Assembly: GCF_047495875.1 (NCBI RefSeq)
Contig: NC_092485.1
Coordinates: 4,970,890-5,034,889 of the forward strand
Length of the DNA: 64,000 nt
Direction: 5' to 3'
DNA from: Pithys albifrons albifrons
Taxonomy: Eukaryota > Chordata > Aves > Passeriformes > Thamnophilidae
A program made the position numbers and the translations under genes. Under the pieces are notes generated by a model. The model worked only from the letters and a program-made list of their open reading frames with translations, did not search any database and was not told the DNA's origin. Below are positions 20,977-32,102 of this stretch, one piece after another (position 1 is the first letter of the stretch; each line of letters opens with the position of its first letter).

Positions 20977-23900
20977 ATGGAGCTGGCCAGCACCAAGGAC
21001 TTCCAGTGGAAGAGCCTGGCACCTCTGCCGAGCCGCAGGGTCTACTGCACCCTGGTGGAGGCCGGGGGACAGGTCTTTGCCACCGGCGGCTGCGACGACA
21101 ACGGAGTCCCCGTGGACTCCTTCGAGGTCTATTCCCCCGAGGCTGACCAGTGGACATCGCTGCCCCCCATGCCCACGGCCAGGGCTGGCGTGGCCGTCAC
21201 CACCCTGGGCAAGAGGATCATGGTGGTGGGAGGGGTCGGGGTGAACCAGATGCCGCTGAAGGTGGTGGAGATGTACAACGTTGATGAGGGCAAGTGGAAG
21301 AAGAGGAGCTCACTGAGAGAGGCCGCCATGGGCATCTCCATGACAGCAAAAGGCAAGGGGGCACCTGCCAGGACCACCTGTGGGGTGGGGAGGGTTGGCA
21401 TCGGTTGGTTGGTCAAAAGTTGGGCTTGGTGACCTTGGGGGTCTTTTCCAACCCAGCTGGTTTGGTGATTCTGTGCTCAGTTGGGGCATCAGGCACAAAA
21501 GGTTTCTGGGTGATGCACAGGGTTACCTTGTCCATCTCCAAAACCTTTGGCATCTGTTGACAAGGTGGGGATCAGTCAAAGGCTGGACTTGATGATCTTT
21601 CCAACCTCATTTATTCTGTGATCAGTTGGGGCATCAGGCACAAAAGCTTTCTGGGTGATGGCACAAGGTTACCTTGTTCTTCTCCAAAACCCCTTCTGTG
21701 CTTCTAGAAGTTGAACCTTGTGTTTGTCACCTCCCACCTGCTAAAGATGTTCTGTGGGAGGCCAAAAGCAGATAAACCTGGGCTTGCTCTGTGCTGCCAG
21801 CCCTGGAGCCACAAGGACCATGACAGGGGGTATTTTGGACAGGTCCAGGGTCTCAAATCCAACTCCCTCAGGGGTTTGAGCAGATTCTGGCCCTTGAGTG
21901 CTGCAGGTGATGGAAAAATAGGAATGGTGCTGCTGGCTGAGTGCAGCCAGGCTGAGAGGACCTGCCCGAGATCTGGAGCTGGGGGGGAGTTCTCAGAGCC
22001 ACAAATAACTTTGGTTTGGAGAGACAGCTGTGATGCAAACCCAGAAGCAGCCAGGAGAGAGTTGCCTTCATGGCCATGGGCTCAAAAATGGTATGAGAAG
22101 GGAGAGCTGGTCCTGGAGGGGGCTCCTGCACAGTCCAGCTCTGAAAGCTTAACCCCTGTTTTAAATGCCCCTGAGGCTCTGCCTTATCAGCCCACCTCAT
22201 TTTTCAGTTTCTGAGGCCATCTGTGGAGCATTGACCTCCTCTGGTGTGCTCTGGAGAGCCCGGGGTGGGAGCTGAGCTCCAAGGTCAGCCCTGCCCGGAA
22301 TTACAGAGCTGAGCTCCTTTGAAAGTGCCTGCTTTGTTTGCCCAAGTGGCTTTGAAAGCTGCCGTCAAGGAATGTTTAAAACTCATGTTTACCATCCTGG
22401 AGATGATTTTTCTGTCTGAGTTTAAGCTCTCCTGGCTGATAAGGCTGGGTCACTCTGGGGTGAGAGGCCAGGTGTGTTTTTGCAGGGAGGGATTTCTGGG
22501 GCTTTTCTATGATAATTTTGTGGGGTTTTTTATGTTTTGTTTTCCTTCTTGCCTTGTCCAGACTACAGAGTGTATGCAGCTGGTGGGATGGGCTCTGACC
22601 TGCGGCCACACAACTTCCTGCAGCACTATGACATGCTCAAGGACATCTGGGTGTCCCTGGCAGCCATGCCCACACCTCGCTACGCTGCCACGTCCTTCCT
22701 GAGGGGCACCAAGATCTACGTGCTGGGTAAGGACCAGCCCTGCCTCCTCCTCCTGCTCCTCCTCCTCCTCCTCCTCCTCCTCCTCCTCCTCCTCCTCCTC
22801 AGACAGCAGCTCCTTTGATCTGAGCACTGGGAACCTCCCTGGAAGGGGCTTTTGGGGGTGTCCTTCTCCATCCTTCCCTGGTTTCTCATGCACTCAGAGA
22901 CACTGTGGGGTTTTGAGGTGGGTGTGGGTTCACAGCCCCTCCAACACCCTGAGAACCCACAGGTGGGTGGGTGGGCTCCCCTGGCCCCCTCCCCACACTG
23001 CTGGAAGATGAGGGTACTCTGGTCTTTGCCTGCTCAGTTTGCAGCCCTGTGGTTGTGCTGAAACCCCTTGGACTCAACTAATGCTCAAAATACTTCAATA
23101 AATAAATAGTTCTATGCATTTTGTATCAGCAGCAGCTTCACAAAGGGACTGCCTCTGGCAGAGGGAAGACCTGTGTGGCTGGGAAATGCTGGACCAAACC
23201 CTTTGCAGGGGATGATTCTCATTAGTTTTGCCTGATGGAAACTAAGGCAGAGGAACGTTGCTGTCAGCTCGTGGACAAGCAGCACATCAGATCAAAACAC
23301 AGAAGTCCTGATTTCTCAAACGGCCAGACAGCCCTGGTTTGCTTCAGGGGTGACCAGAAAAGAGTCTTTGATCTATTTTGCACTTTGCTTGCTGCTGGCA
23401 AACAGTTTGTGAGCCCAGGAGTGAGCTCAGGCTCTGCCTTCAAAGGCATCTGAGCTGAGAATAGCTGTGTGTGTGGCTGGTGGGTGCAGGGATAATGTGG
23501 ATCTTTGGCAGGGGGAGCAGCAGCTGCTCCTGCTCTCGTGCTCTCAGAACCTTGGCAGCAAGGCCAGGGCTTGCTGGATCTGAGCTCATCTGAATTGCAA
23601 AGGCTCCCCCAGCCTGATCCCTGCTCTGCTGTGAATTTGTCTTGATTAAACCAGTGCATATTAAACACCTTCCTGTGCCAGGGGCTGGGGGGGACGCACC
23701 GGGGGATGAAGCGTTTTCATGGCATGGACCTCCAGCTAAAGGGGCACAAAGGTGACACATTCCCTGCTTTGTGCAGGTGACAGGAGCCCCCCTGGCCCAG
23801 GAGGCTGCTGGGGGCCCTGCTCTGAGCCCAGCTGGCCCTTTCCTTCCCTCTCCCAGGTGGAAGGCAGTCCAAGTACGCCGTCAACGCCTTCGAGGTCTTT

Positions 23901-24899
23901 GACACGGACACCAGGGCGTGGACCAAGTTTCCCAACATCCCCAACAAAAGGGCCTTCTCCAGCTTTGTGCCCACAGAGGACAGGCTGTTCAGCCTCGGGG
24001 GGCTGCGCCAGGGACGGCTCTACAGGCAGCCCAAGTTCATGAGGACCGTGGACATGTTTGACATGGAGCAAGGTGGGGCTGTGCCAGAGGGGCAGGGTGG
24101 GGGCACTCAGGGCTGGGCTCGGGGCTCTGCATGGGCACAGCTTGGTGGTCTCCTCTGCTGAGTCTTGGTGGTGCTTGAGCCCAGTCTAGAGGAAAACAGG
24201 CAGTCAGGATTAACAAGTGAAAAGGGAAGACCATGGTCCAGAGGCAGCTGAATTCAACAGCTCCCTCCTGACCTGCTGAGGAGGAACCTGACCCATTTCA
24301 TGGGGTGTTATTGCCCCAGGGTGCAGCAGCAAAACTGCACTCCCACAGGCAAAGGGTCAGAGAGGCAGCTGGTTTTCCAGGAGTGGATGCTCCATAACAG
24401 CCAGTGTGTCCTGTCCCCCAGGTGGCTGGATGAAGATGGAGCGCTCCTGCTACCTGAAGAAGAGGCGAGCAGACTTCGTGGCTGGGTACCTGAGAGGCAG
24501 AGTTGTGGTGGCTGGGGGACTAGGTGAGAAACTGGGCCTGGTGGGAACACTCAAAGCAACTGTGGGTCTTGTGTTGTCATTGCAAAGCTCCTGGTGCTGG
24601 CAGGTTGGAGGGAGCAGGGAAAACAAACCCCATCAGGGAACAGGGTACTGAGGGATGCTGGATGGTTATTCCCAGGTAACTCAGTGCCTCAATTTGTGCT
24701 TCCAGGAAATCAGCCCACCGTGCTGGAGTCAGCAGAGGCCTTCCACCCCGAGAAGAACAAGTGGGAGAGCCTTCCCCCCATGCCCACGCCGCGCTGCGCC
24801 TGCTCCAGCATCGTGGTGCGGGACTGCCTGCTGGCAGTGGGGGGCGTGAGCCAGGGCCTGAGCACGGCCGTGGAGGCCCTTTGCCTCTTGGATTCCTAG
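20977..24899 (+). CDS. KLHDC8A: KLHDC8A, kelch domain-containing protein 8A
   Basis: Five coding exons join in frame: 20977-21352, 22562-22726, 23857-24072, 24422-24523 and 24706-24899 (1,053 nt, 350 residues plus TAG). The length equals that of human KLHDC8A, and long stretches match it, for example DFQWK and RRADFVAG and the ending VEALC. Seven kelch double-glycine positions are visible at about residues 37, 85, 133, 181, 228, 284 and 332, so the whole protein is a beta-propeller. No signal peptide, BTB or BACK domain is present, unlike KLHL proteins. The start ATG (CACCATGG) is a strong Kozak site 17 nt into an exon beginning at 20,960. All introns are phase 1. The first coding intron has a GC donor (AAAG/GCAAGG at 21,353); the others are GT-AG. 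The kelch fold suggests a protein-binding role. Links to glioma biology are reported, but the normal function is poorly defined. Confidence 0.96.
21418..21470 (+). mobile_element. CR1 3' tail shard in KLHDC8A intron 2
   Basis: A short CR1-like terminal block: 'tgggcttggtgaccttgggg', 'gtcttttccaaccc', then 'ggtgattctgtg', which resembles the 8-bp tail. Confidence 0.65.
21577..21632 (+). mobile_element. second CR1 3' tail shard in KLHDC8A intron 2
   Basis: It reads 'ggctggacttgatgatcttt', 'ccaacctcatttattctgtg'. The following sequence 'cagttggggcatcaggcaca' also follows the tail at 21,418-21,470, so the two lie in a diverged local duplication of roughly 150 bp. Confidence 0.65.
22743..22800. 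repeat. (CTC)n microsatellite next to a splice donor
   Basis: A CTC repeat of about 58 bp starts 16 bp after the donor of the KLHDC8A exon ending at 22,726. It is pyrimidine-only except for one G. Confidence 0.95.
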
Positions 24900-25969
24900 T
24901 GCATCCCCCTCTGGATCCTGCCTGGAGCAGGACCCTGCCCTTGCTGGCCCCAGCAGTGGTGCTGCTGGTGGTGCTGGTGGTGCTGGCAGCTTCTGGTGCC
25001 AGGTGGGCACCACCCAGCCGTGCTGGGAACTTGGCACTGGGCCCTGGAGCTGCTGAGCCAGGGCTGCTGCTCCTCTGCTGGGCACTGCTCTTGTATCCCC
25101 ATGGAGGGACCCCCACTTTGGCCAGGGGTCCCCCCCAGTCACCTTCAGAGCTCTGTGGGGAAATCCAGTTGAAGGAACTGCTCTTGGTGCTGGTGCCGTG
25201 TTTCCTGCCCACAGGAAGGACCTTGGAGATCCGGGCATGGGAATTGTCTCCCTGCAGCCATCCTGACCCACTACAAAAGGTTTGGAAGTGGTAGGACTAT
25301 CCAGACAGGTCACTGGTGTCTCAGGGAGTACTGTTGTGGTCTTGCCCTCTTTGAGCATCCTGTTTTTCCCTGCACAGATCCCCTTGGCTTGCAACAAGGG
25401 AAGCTCCAAACCTGCAGCCGGATCAGGGGATGGTTCCTTTGCCTTCATAGCAAGGCTTTTCCTGCAAACCTGTAGCATTTTCCTGTCCCTTTGGCAGAGG
25501 CTGGAGCCAGGGGCTGCCAGTGCTCCCTGGAGGATGAATGCCCAAGGGACTGGCCAGAGGGAAGATCCCTTTGGCACAGGATCTCCCTTTGCTGGGTTTC
25601 ATGTGGAGGTCACCACAAGTTACAACGTTCCTGTTTTTAGCTACTTTAAAGATTTTGGGTCTTCTGTTCAGCCCTGAGAGAAAGGAGCAAAACTGAGCTG
25701 TGCCTCTGGTTCTGGCACACTCTCACCCCGGGGACAGGCAGTGGGTTTGGTGAAGCCAAAATAACCAGGCACCCTTCCTTTGGTTTCACTCTTCCCAGGC
25801 AGTTTTTGGGATCCAAATGTAGCTTGGAGCTGTTGCATCATTAAAAATTCTTTGGAAAAGCCCTGGGAGAAGCCCCTTCTGTGCTCCTGGGCTGTGTCAG
25901 GGATATGATTGTGTGAAAATGTGGGAGAGGGACTGAAATCAGGGAGAGTGGGGTCGGTGCAGGCTGGGA
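24900..25969 (+). other. KLHDC8A: KLHDC8A 3' UTR and downstream
   Basis: Noncoding sequence follows the TAG stop. There is no AATAAA on the plus strand up to the CR1 copy; the best signal is ATTAAA at 25,840-25,845, giving a 3' UTR of about 0.95 kb. A GTGGTGCTGGTGGTGCTGG patch lies near 24,965. Confidence 0.5.
25840..25845 (+). terminator. KLHDC8A: candidate KLHDC8A poly(A) signal ATTAAA
   Basis: The hexamer is the second most common vertebrate signal. A GT-rich stretch (near 25,905-25,925) follows, though rather far downstream for the ideal spacing. Confidence 0.35.
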
Positions 25970-26095
25970 TCATGGAATCACAGCATGGTTTGGGTTGGGA
26001 GGGACTTGGTGGGCAGGGACACTAACCCGGGTTGCTCCAGCTGGCCCTGGGCACTTCCAGGGATGGGCAGTGACGCCGATTCCTTTCCAAGACAT
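25970..26095 (-). mobile_element. CR1 LINE 3'-end fragment
   Basis: Antisense CR1 reads 'catggaatcacagcatggtt', 'tgggttgggagggacttg' and 'gggcacttccagggatggg'. It is internally deleted. Confidence 0.82.
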
Positions 26096-26099
26096 CACT

Positions 26100-26510
26100 T
26101 CCCTCCTTTAGCGCGGTCCCTGGGCTGCGGGGCGAGGGGTCCCGGTGTCCCCCCCCGGTGTCACGGTGTCCCCCCGGTGTCACACGGAGGTGGCGGCCCC
26201 GGTGTCCCCCCGGTGTCACACGGAGGTGGCGGCCCCGGTGTCACACGCAGGTGGTGGCCCCGCTGCCTCCGCGGAGCACCGAGGACACCGTGCGGCGGCC
26301 GCGGGCACGGCGGGGCCGGGGGGACAGCGGGGACCGGGCTCGCTCCTGCCGCTTCCCGGCGGCTCCTGCTCCCTCTCCGCTCCGGGCTGGATCCGCCGCG
26401 TCCCGAGAGCCGCAGCTGCGATGGCAGAAAAAGGCACCATCGCTGCCCTCCCAACCCGCCCGTGATGCGCATCCCACCTGCCCGGCTGTGCCCGCAGGAG
26501 TGGCAGTGCC
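26100..26510. promoter_or_regulatory. orphan CpG island downstream of KLHDC8A
   Basis: About 400 bp are very GC-rich with dense CpG, including GCGGCGGCCGCGGG-like stretches near 26,291-26,310. The left third contains three or four degenerate tandem copies of CCCGGTGTCACACGGAGGTG. No coding exon of the three known genes starts here. It could be the promoter of a noncoding RNA, a distal element, or just a GC-rich repeat remnant. Confidence 0.45.
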
Positions 26511-26547
26511 TGTCACGGCGACACTGAAATAGCAAATAGCTGAGGGC

Positions 26548-26740
26548 AGGATGGAGCTCTGGCCCTGGCACAGGGCACAGCTCTGGGATGGAGGGGCTGC
26601 CCCTGGCACAGGGCACAGCTCTGGGATGGAGGGGCTGCCCCTGGCACAGGGCACAGCTCTGGGATGGAGGAGCTGCCCCTGGCACAGGGCACAGGTCTGG
26701 GCTGGAGGAGCTGCCCCTGGCACAGGGCACAGGCCGGGTG
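26548..26740. repeat. 38-bp minisatellite, five units
   Basis: Five tandem units contain CCTGGCACAGGGCACAGCTC and TGGGATGGAGG. They are nearly identical, with the last two slightly diverged. Confidence 0.93.
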
Positions 26741-29700
26741 TTTCTGTCTGACCACATCCCCAGATGACTCAAGGACTTCTGGGTCTGGCAGAGCTGAGGG
26801 AAGGTGCTAAGAGCACCACTCTGCATGTACAGCCCTGGGTTGCTGCTTCCTGACCCCAGAATGCTCATAAATCACCCCTTTGAATTACAAAAATTCAGGA
26901 AGATGGAGGAGGCTTGGAGGGAAAGAGGAGCCTTCTCCTCTAGAGCAAACCCCACATCTCCCAGCACAGCAAATCTGTCTCAGCTACCTCTGCACAAGGT
27001 CTGGCTGTTAATGAGTTTTCCTTTGTCCTTAAGGAACCTTTCCCACACACAGCACAGCCTGATGCTCCTCTGCTCGTGGCTTCTCATTAGCCCCAAGCCC
27101 TGCTCAGCTCAGCTCGGCTGTGCTGGCCTTGGCTCCGGGCTCGAGGCTGCTGTGCTTTGTTAAGCTGGAGAAAGGGGAGGAGGAATCTGCTGCCTTGTCT
27201 GGCTGCAGCACAGCTGGAGGCTGATCCTTTGCTTTCTCTCTCCAGAAAGGCTGGAGAGAGTGACAGACAAAGCAGTGTCATGGGAATAAACCTGCTGTAA
27301 GACTTAATGAAGAGATGACAGGGCTGGGGGTGACAGTCACTAATCAAAGCTGGGGATGTGCTGAGCATTCAGAGAGGGAGAAAAGAGGAGCTCTGAGTCC
27401 CCATGGAGAGCAAAGCAGATCCAGGTCAGCTGCCTTTTTAGTGAAACCCCAGCTTTCATGCCCAAACAGGGTCCTGGTACCTCCCTGGGGCTGCTGAGTC
27501 CCAGCCAGGGACCAGGGGCCGGTGGCACGGGGTGCTCCTGACTGGGGGGGCTTTTCCCCACGGTGGGGCCAGAGGAGTGAGGGTGGCACAGGCCGGAGGT
27601 GCAGGCTGGTTGGTGTTATTTGGTTTGGGCTCCCCGCGCTCCGAACAGCAGAGGGCATCTCTGGGCTGAGCTCAGGCTAGAGCAGCACCTCCTGCTGCCA
27701 TCCCGCTGCCCTGGCCAGGCAGTGACGGACCGCACTGATGGGGTGGCTCCGAACTCCCATTTGGGGCTGAGCTCCTGCCTAACGGGATAAGGATCCAGCA
27801 AACAACTCGACGTGAAATGGAAATGCGTTTCCTCCAGACATCCCCTCTGAGTCCACGCCCCTTCCAGCAGATATGACAGAGCTGAATTCTGCTCTTGGGG
27901 CCAAATAGTCCTTTAAGCTGCTGCCCAGAGTCAGTCAAGGAAATGTCTCTGGGGTCGAATCCTGCTATTGCAGCTCCCTGAGCTCTGCAGTGGATCCCCA
28001 AGGATCAGGCAGCTGCAGAGGTTCTTTCCTTGGGCAGCTGTTGCCTGTGCTCTCCTGCAGGTGATGCTGATGCTCCCACCTTGGGAACTGAGACACTTTG
28101 TGCCTGTGGGACAGGGGGAAGCCTCAGCTGTGAGGCTGAGCCCGGTGACACAACCAGTGCTGTGAAATGTGGCCTCTGATGGGACCTGCCAGCGGTGGGG
28201 GGTGAGCTTTGGTGGCTGTGTGGGGCAGACAACCACTTTTTGGGGTGAGGGGTGGAGACAGACCCCACTTTTCCTTGGAATGGTTTGGCTGCTCAGCCTT
28301 GGGCATGCCCAGAGGTGCCCTGAGAGCCAGGGGGTGTGAGTCAGTGTGCACAGAGGGGAAAGTCGTGTGTGTTGGTGCAAACAGACGTACAAACCAGTGT
28401 GTGCAGCCCCTGGCACTGCCAGTGCATGTGCCGCTTGGCACACGTGTCCGTGGGACCAGGTTTAGGTGTGACAGCCCCAAGGGCTGTGTGTGCATCCCAG
28501 TGGAACAGCTCCAGCTGCTCTGAGCTCCCAGGGCACCTCAGCCAACAGAATTCCCACGCAGGGAGGTCTGGGCTCACCCACCACTGCACCCAGGTTAGGA
28601 GAGCACATACCTGTGAGCCACTGTCACCTCCTGCAGGTCCTGCTGTCTGAGCACAGCTGGGACAAGCAGAGCTGCTCCCAGGGCTCTCAGGGAGGTATTT
28701 GCATGAACTGACACGTTACCCAGCTCAGTGGGTGGCAGACACGCACCAGGTCCTGTTGCCCCATCGTGGGTTTTGTGGTTCCTCCCTGTTCTGCTCCAGA
28801 GGAGCTGCTGCCCTGCCTGGGGTTGTTCTGCTCACACGGGAGGTTTTGTGGCCTCCAGGCTGTTGCTGCCCTGGTACACTGAGCAGGTTTCCCTCCAAAC
28901 AAACTCGAATTAAACTGTGGTGTTTGTTGTTCAGAGACAGGGAGTTCAGTGAACTGTCCACCTCGTCTCACAGCAGGAGGAGTTTGGTGTCTGTTTTCCA
29001 TGGTAAAAACCCTTTTGAATGCCAGTTCAGGACTGTATTTTAGGGGAGTGCTCAGACCTCAGCACAGAGGACCTGCTGATGTCAGAGCAGCTGAACCTTT
29101 CCTTTAAATTGTGGATGGTGCTGCAAAGGGAATATTTTAGAAATAAAGCAATCAAATAACTCTGTTTTAGCCCAGCTTTCTTTCCACAATATGTAATAAA
29201 TCTGACCTGCTTTGGAGAACTGCTGTCAGCAATCTTCAGAATGGGCTGGCAATTATCTGTGGGATCTTTGCTCTGTTCTTTAATGTATGTATTATCCCAG
29301 GGCTGCACTGCCGTGGGATCACGTTTCGGTACAGTGAGTGCTCTGAACGCTGTGCTGTGACATTCTTTGTCCTGAGCTTCAGTGGCTTTGTCACCCAGTT
29401 CCTCCTGTCCCCAGGAGGCTGCAGAGAGCTCTAAGCTGGTCCTGCCACCCCAGCCAGCCCCCAGTTCCACCGGACCCCGTGCCCACTGCCCTGTGTGCCC
29501 ACTCTGGGTGCCTTTACTCGATCCTCAGCTAATCTGTCCGAGTTTCCCAGTGACCTGATGGGCTCCAGGAATGCCGGGGTTGGCCGTGGCTCCTCAGGGC
29601 TGGCCGTGTCCGTGTCCCCAGGGCTAGCCATGGCCGTGTCCTCGCCTGAACTCCCCATGCTCCGAGTTTACTGAGAGGCTTTTCAGCACCAGCCCCGGTG

Positions 29701-30002
29701 GCTGCTCCGGCGCAGCGGCCGAGACTGTGCTGTCTCTCCTGCCAAACCCCATCTCCTATTGTGTCCCAGCAGACTTTGTCTGCATAAACAGGAAACTTCC
29801 TCAGGACAACCCCCAGCGGGTCTGTCTGGGGAGCAGGAATGGTTCCTGCACCTTGCCATGGACCCAGAACACACAAGCCGTGGTTGTGGGGGACAATGCT
29901 CTTTGGGGTCACTGGGGTCGTCTCTGCCCTTTGTGGCCAACCCTTCCCAAAAGGGGACCAAGTGCAGCGTTGTGTCAATGCTATCATGGAGCTGCAGCCA
30001 TG
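26741..30002. other. intergenic, no gene seen
   Basis: About 3.3 kb of mostly unique sequence. Many open frames of 60-170 codons exist on both strands but overlap each other and carry no known domain. A lower-GC stretch at about 29,100-29,300 may be conserved noncoding DNA. Confidence 0.45.
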
Positions 30003-30388
30003 AGTTTCTCTCTGGACAGCTGGGAATGTTGCTCCTCTCTGCTTCCAGACCTGCAGTGGCACTGGGAAATCCCAGGACAAGGGGACACCACCCCATCCCT
30101 GTCAGGTTCCAACCCCCCAACCCAGGAATTTCTTTCTGGACACGGGGAGACTGCCCTGTCCCTGTCAGGTTCCAATCTCCAACCCAGGAATTTCTTTCTG
30201 GACACGGGGACACTGCCCTGTCCCTGTCAGGTTCCAATCCCCCAACCCAGGAATTTCTTTCTGGACCTGGGGACACTGCCCTGTCCCTGTCAGGTTCCAA
30301 CCCCCCAACCCAGGAATTTCTTTCTGGACACCTGGGAATGTTGCTCCTCTGCACTGCCAGAGGTGCAGTGGCACTGGGAGACACCAGG
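30003..30388. repeat. nested 62-63-bp minisatellite
   Basis: A central array of about four units of 62-63 bp (key words CCCAACCCAGGAATTTCTTT and CACTGCCCTGTCCCTGTCAG) is bracketed by two similar 70-bp blocks at about 30,003-30,075 and 30,317-30,386. Both blocks contain CTGGGAATGTTGCTCCTCT and GCAGTGGCACTGGGA. Confidence 0.92.
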
Positions 30389-31673
30389 ATATGTCAGTAC
30401 CACCCCCATGTGAGGTCCCCAGCCCTGCAGGGACCCCAACAGTGGAGTCAGTCCCGCTGCCAGCAGACAAACCATTCCAGCAGCATCCGCCGCTGCTGGA
30501 GCGGATGTGGAGTCACCACCCTGAGACACAGACACTTCCTGCCCTGGAAAGAAAAGCTGCAGCTTTTTTTGGGAATTTTGCTTATTTTTTTTATAAATGC
30601 CTCGGCGTTTGTGCAGCCCCACGTGCTGGGACCTGCCCTGCCGTGACCTCCCAGTGTCTGGGAACGTGTCAGGGCAGCCCTGGGGGGGGTGACTGGTACA
30701 AGTGGGTTGATCTGGAGAATGGGGAGCCTTGGATGAGGTGGGATAATAGAAAAATATTAGATAAAATATTTGTTAATTCTATAGATATAAAATGGTGTCT
30801 CCTTGCTGTGGATGAGTGATTGCTGGTCAGCTGTGTTAGAATGAGCACTGGGGGGGGTGTGAGAGGGGAGAAGAGCCTGGAGAACTGCTCCAAACTCTCA
30901 AATATAGGAGAAAATCATGTTTGGACCCTGCTCAGCCCCTGCCACCACTTCCCTGGGGTAACTGGGGGTTGCTGGTTGTAACTGGGGGCTTCAGCCACAG
31001 GAATTGCCATTTATCGTGCTGGAATCAAAGGCTTGGGTGGGAGTTGCTCTTCTGGCTTTTATTCCACAAAGTTTCAGATTAAAGTGTCATTCATACACTG
31101 CACATCTCCCTTATTTATCTGTAGTAATTTCTGAGGCAAACATTGTCCAAGAGCAAAGATTGTGTTATCACCTGATAACACCACAGTTAAAAACCCAAAG
31201 AAGATAAATTCATATTCTGGAGCAGCTGGTCTGTGTGTTCATCACAGTTTGGGCTAAAAGCTCATCAATCTAGAGATCAAAGGAGGTGTGTCACTGATCC
31301 ACGGGGGATTGTTCTATAAAAGCATCTGGGGAATGAGGGTCTGGGACCCTCAGTGGCTGGTTCAGCTGCAGAGTGAGCAGGACACCAACCCTGTCACTCC
31401 TTGTTAGAGCTTTTGCTTCTCTGCTCATCTTTGCACTGGCAATATTTTCTCTCCAGTTGTGACCCATCCTTGTCTGTGGGGCACCCCTGATCTCCCTTCT
31501 GCTCTCTTTGCCCGTGCTGGCAGTGATGAGCAGAGATGGCAGGATGTGGTTCAGGATGAAACCCTGATCAGGGGACTGGGGGTTTCTATAATGATCCTTA
31601 GAAAAGATCAGTGGGCACAAATTCTGCTCACTGAGTCAGCTGTAAAATTTGGGGTTGGCTCTACCCAGAACAG
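30389..31673. other. intergenic, no gene seen
   Basis: Unique sequence with an AT-rich patch at 30,740-30,790. No exon is recognised. Confidence 0.45.
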
Positions 31674-32102
31674 ATGGGATGGATGGATGGGTGGAAGGAA
31701 GGAAGGAAGGAAGGATGGATGGATGGATGGATGGATGGATGGATGGATGGATGGATGGATGGATGGAAGGAAGGATGGATGGATGGATGGATGGATGGAT
31801 GGATGGATGGATGGATGGATGGATGGACGGACGGACGGATGGATGGATGGATGGATGGATGGATGGAAGGATGGATGGATGGAGGAATGGATGGATGGAT
31901 GGAAGGATGGATGGATGAAGGAATGGATGGATGGATGGATAGATGGATGGATGGATGGATGGATGGATGGATGGATGGATGGATGGATGGATGGAAGGAT
32001 GGATGGATGGATGGATGGATGGATGGATGGATGGACGGACGGACGGACGGACGGATGGATGGATGGATGGATGGATGGATGGATGGATGGATGGATGGAT
32101 GG
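31674..32102. repeat. (GGAT)n microsatellite
   Basis: About 430 bp of GGAT repeat on the plus strand with GGAA, GGAC and AGAT variants. It is the reverse complement of the ATCC array at 10,580-11,089. Open frames rich in MDGW/SIHP are repeat translations. Confidence 0.97.
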
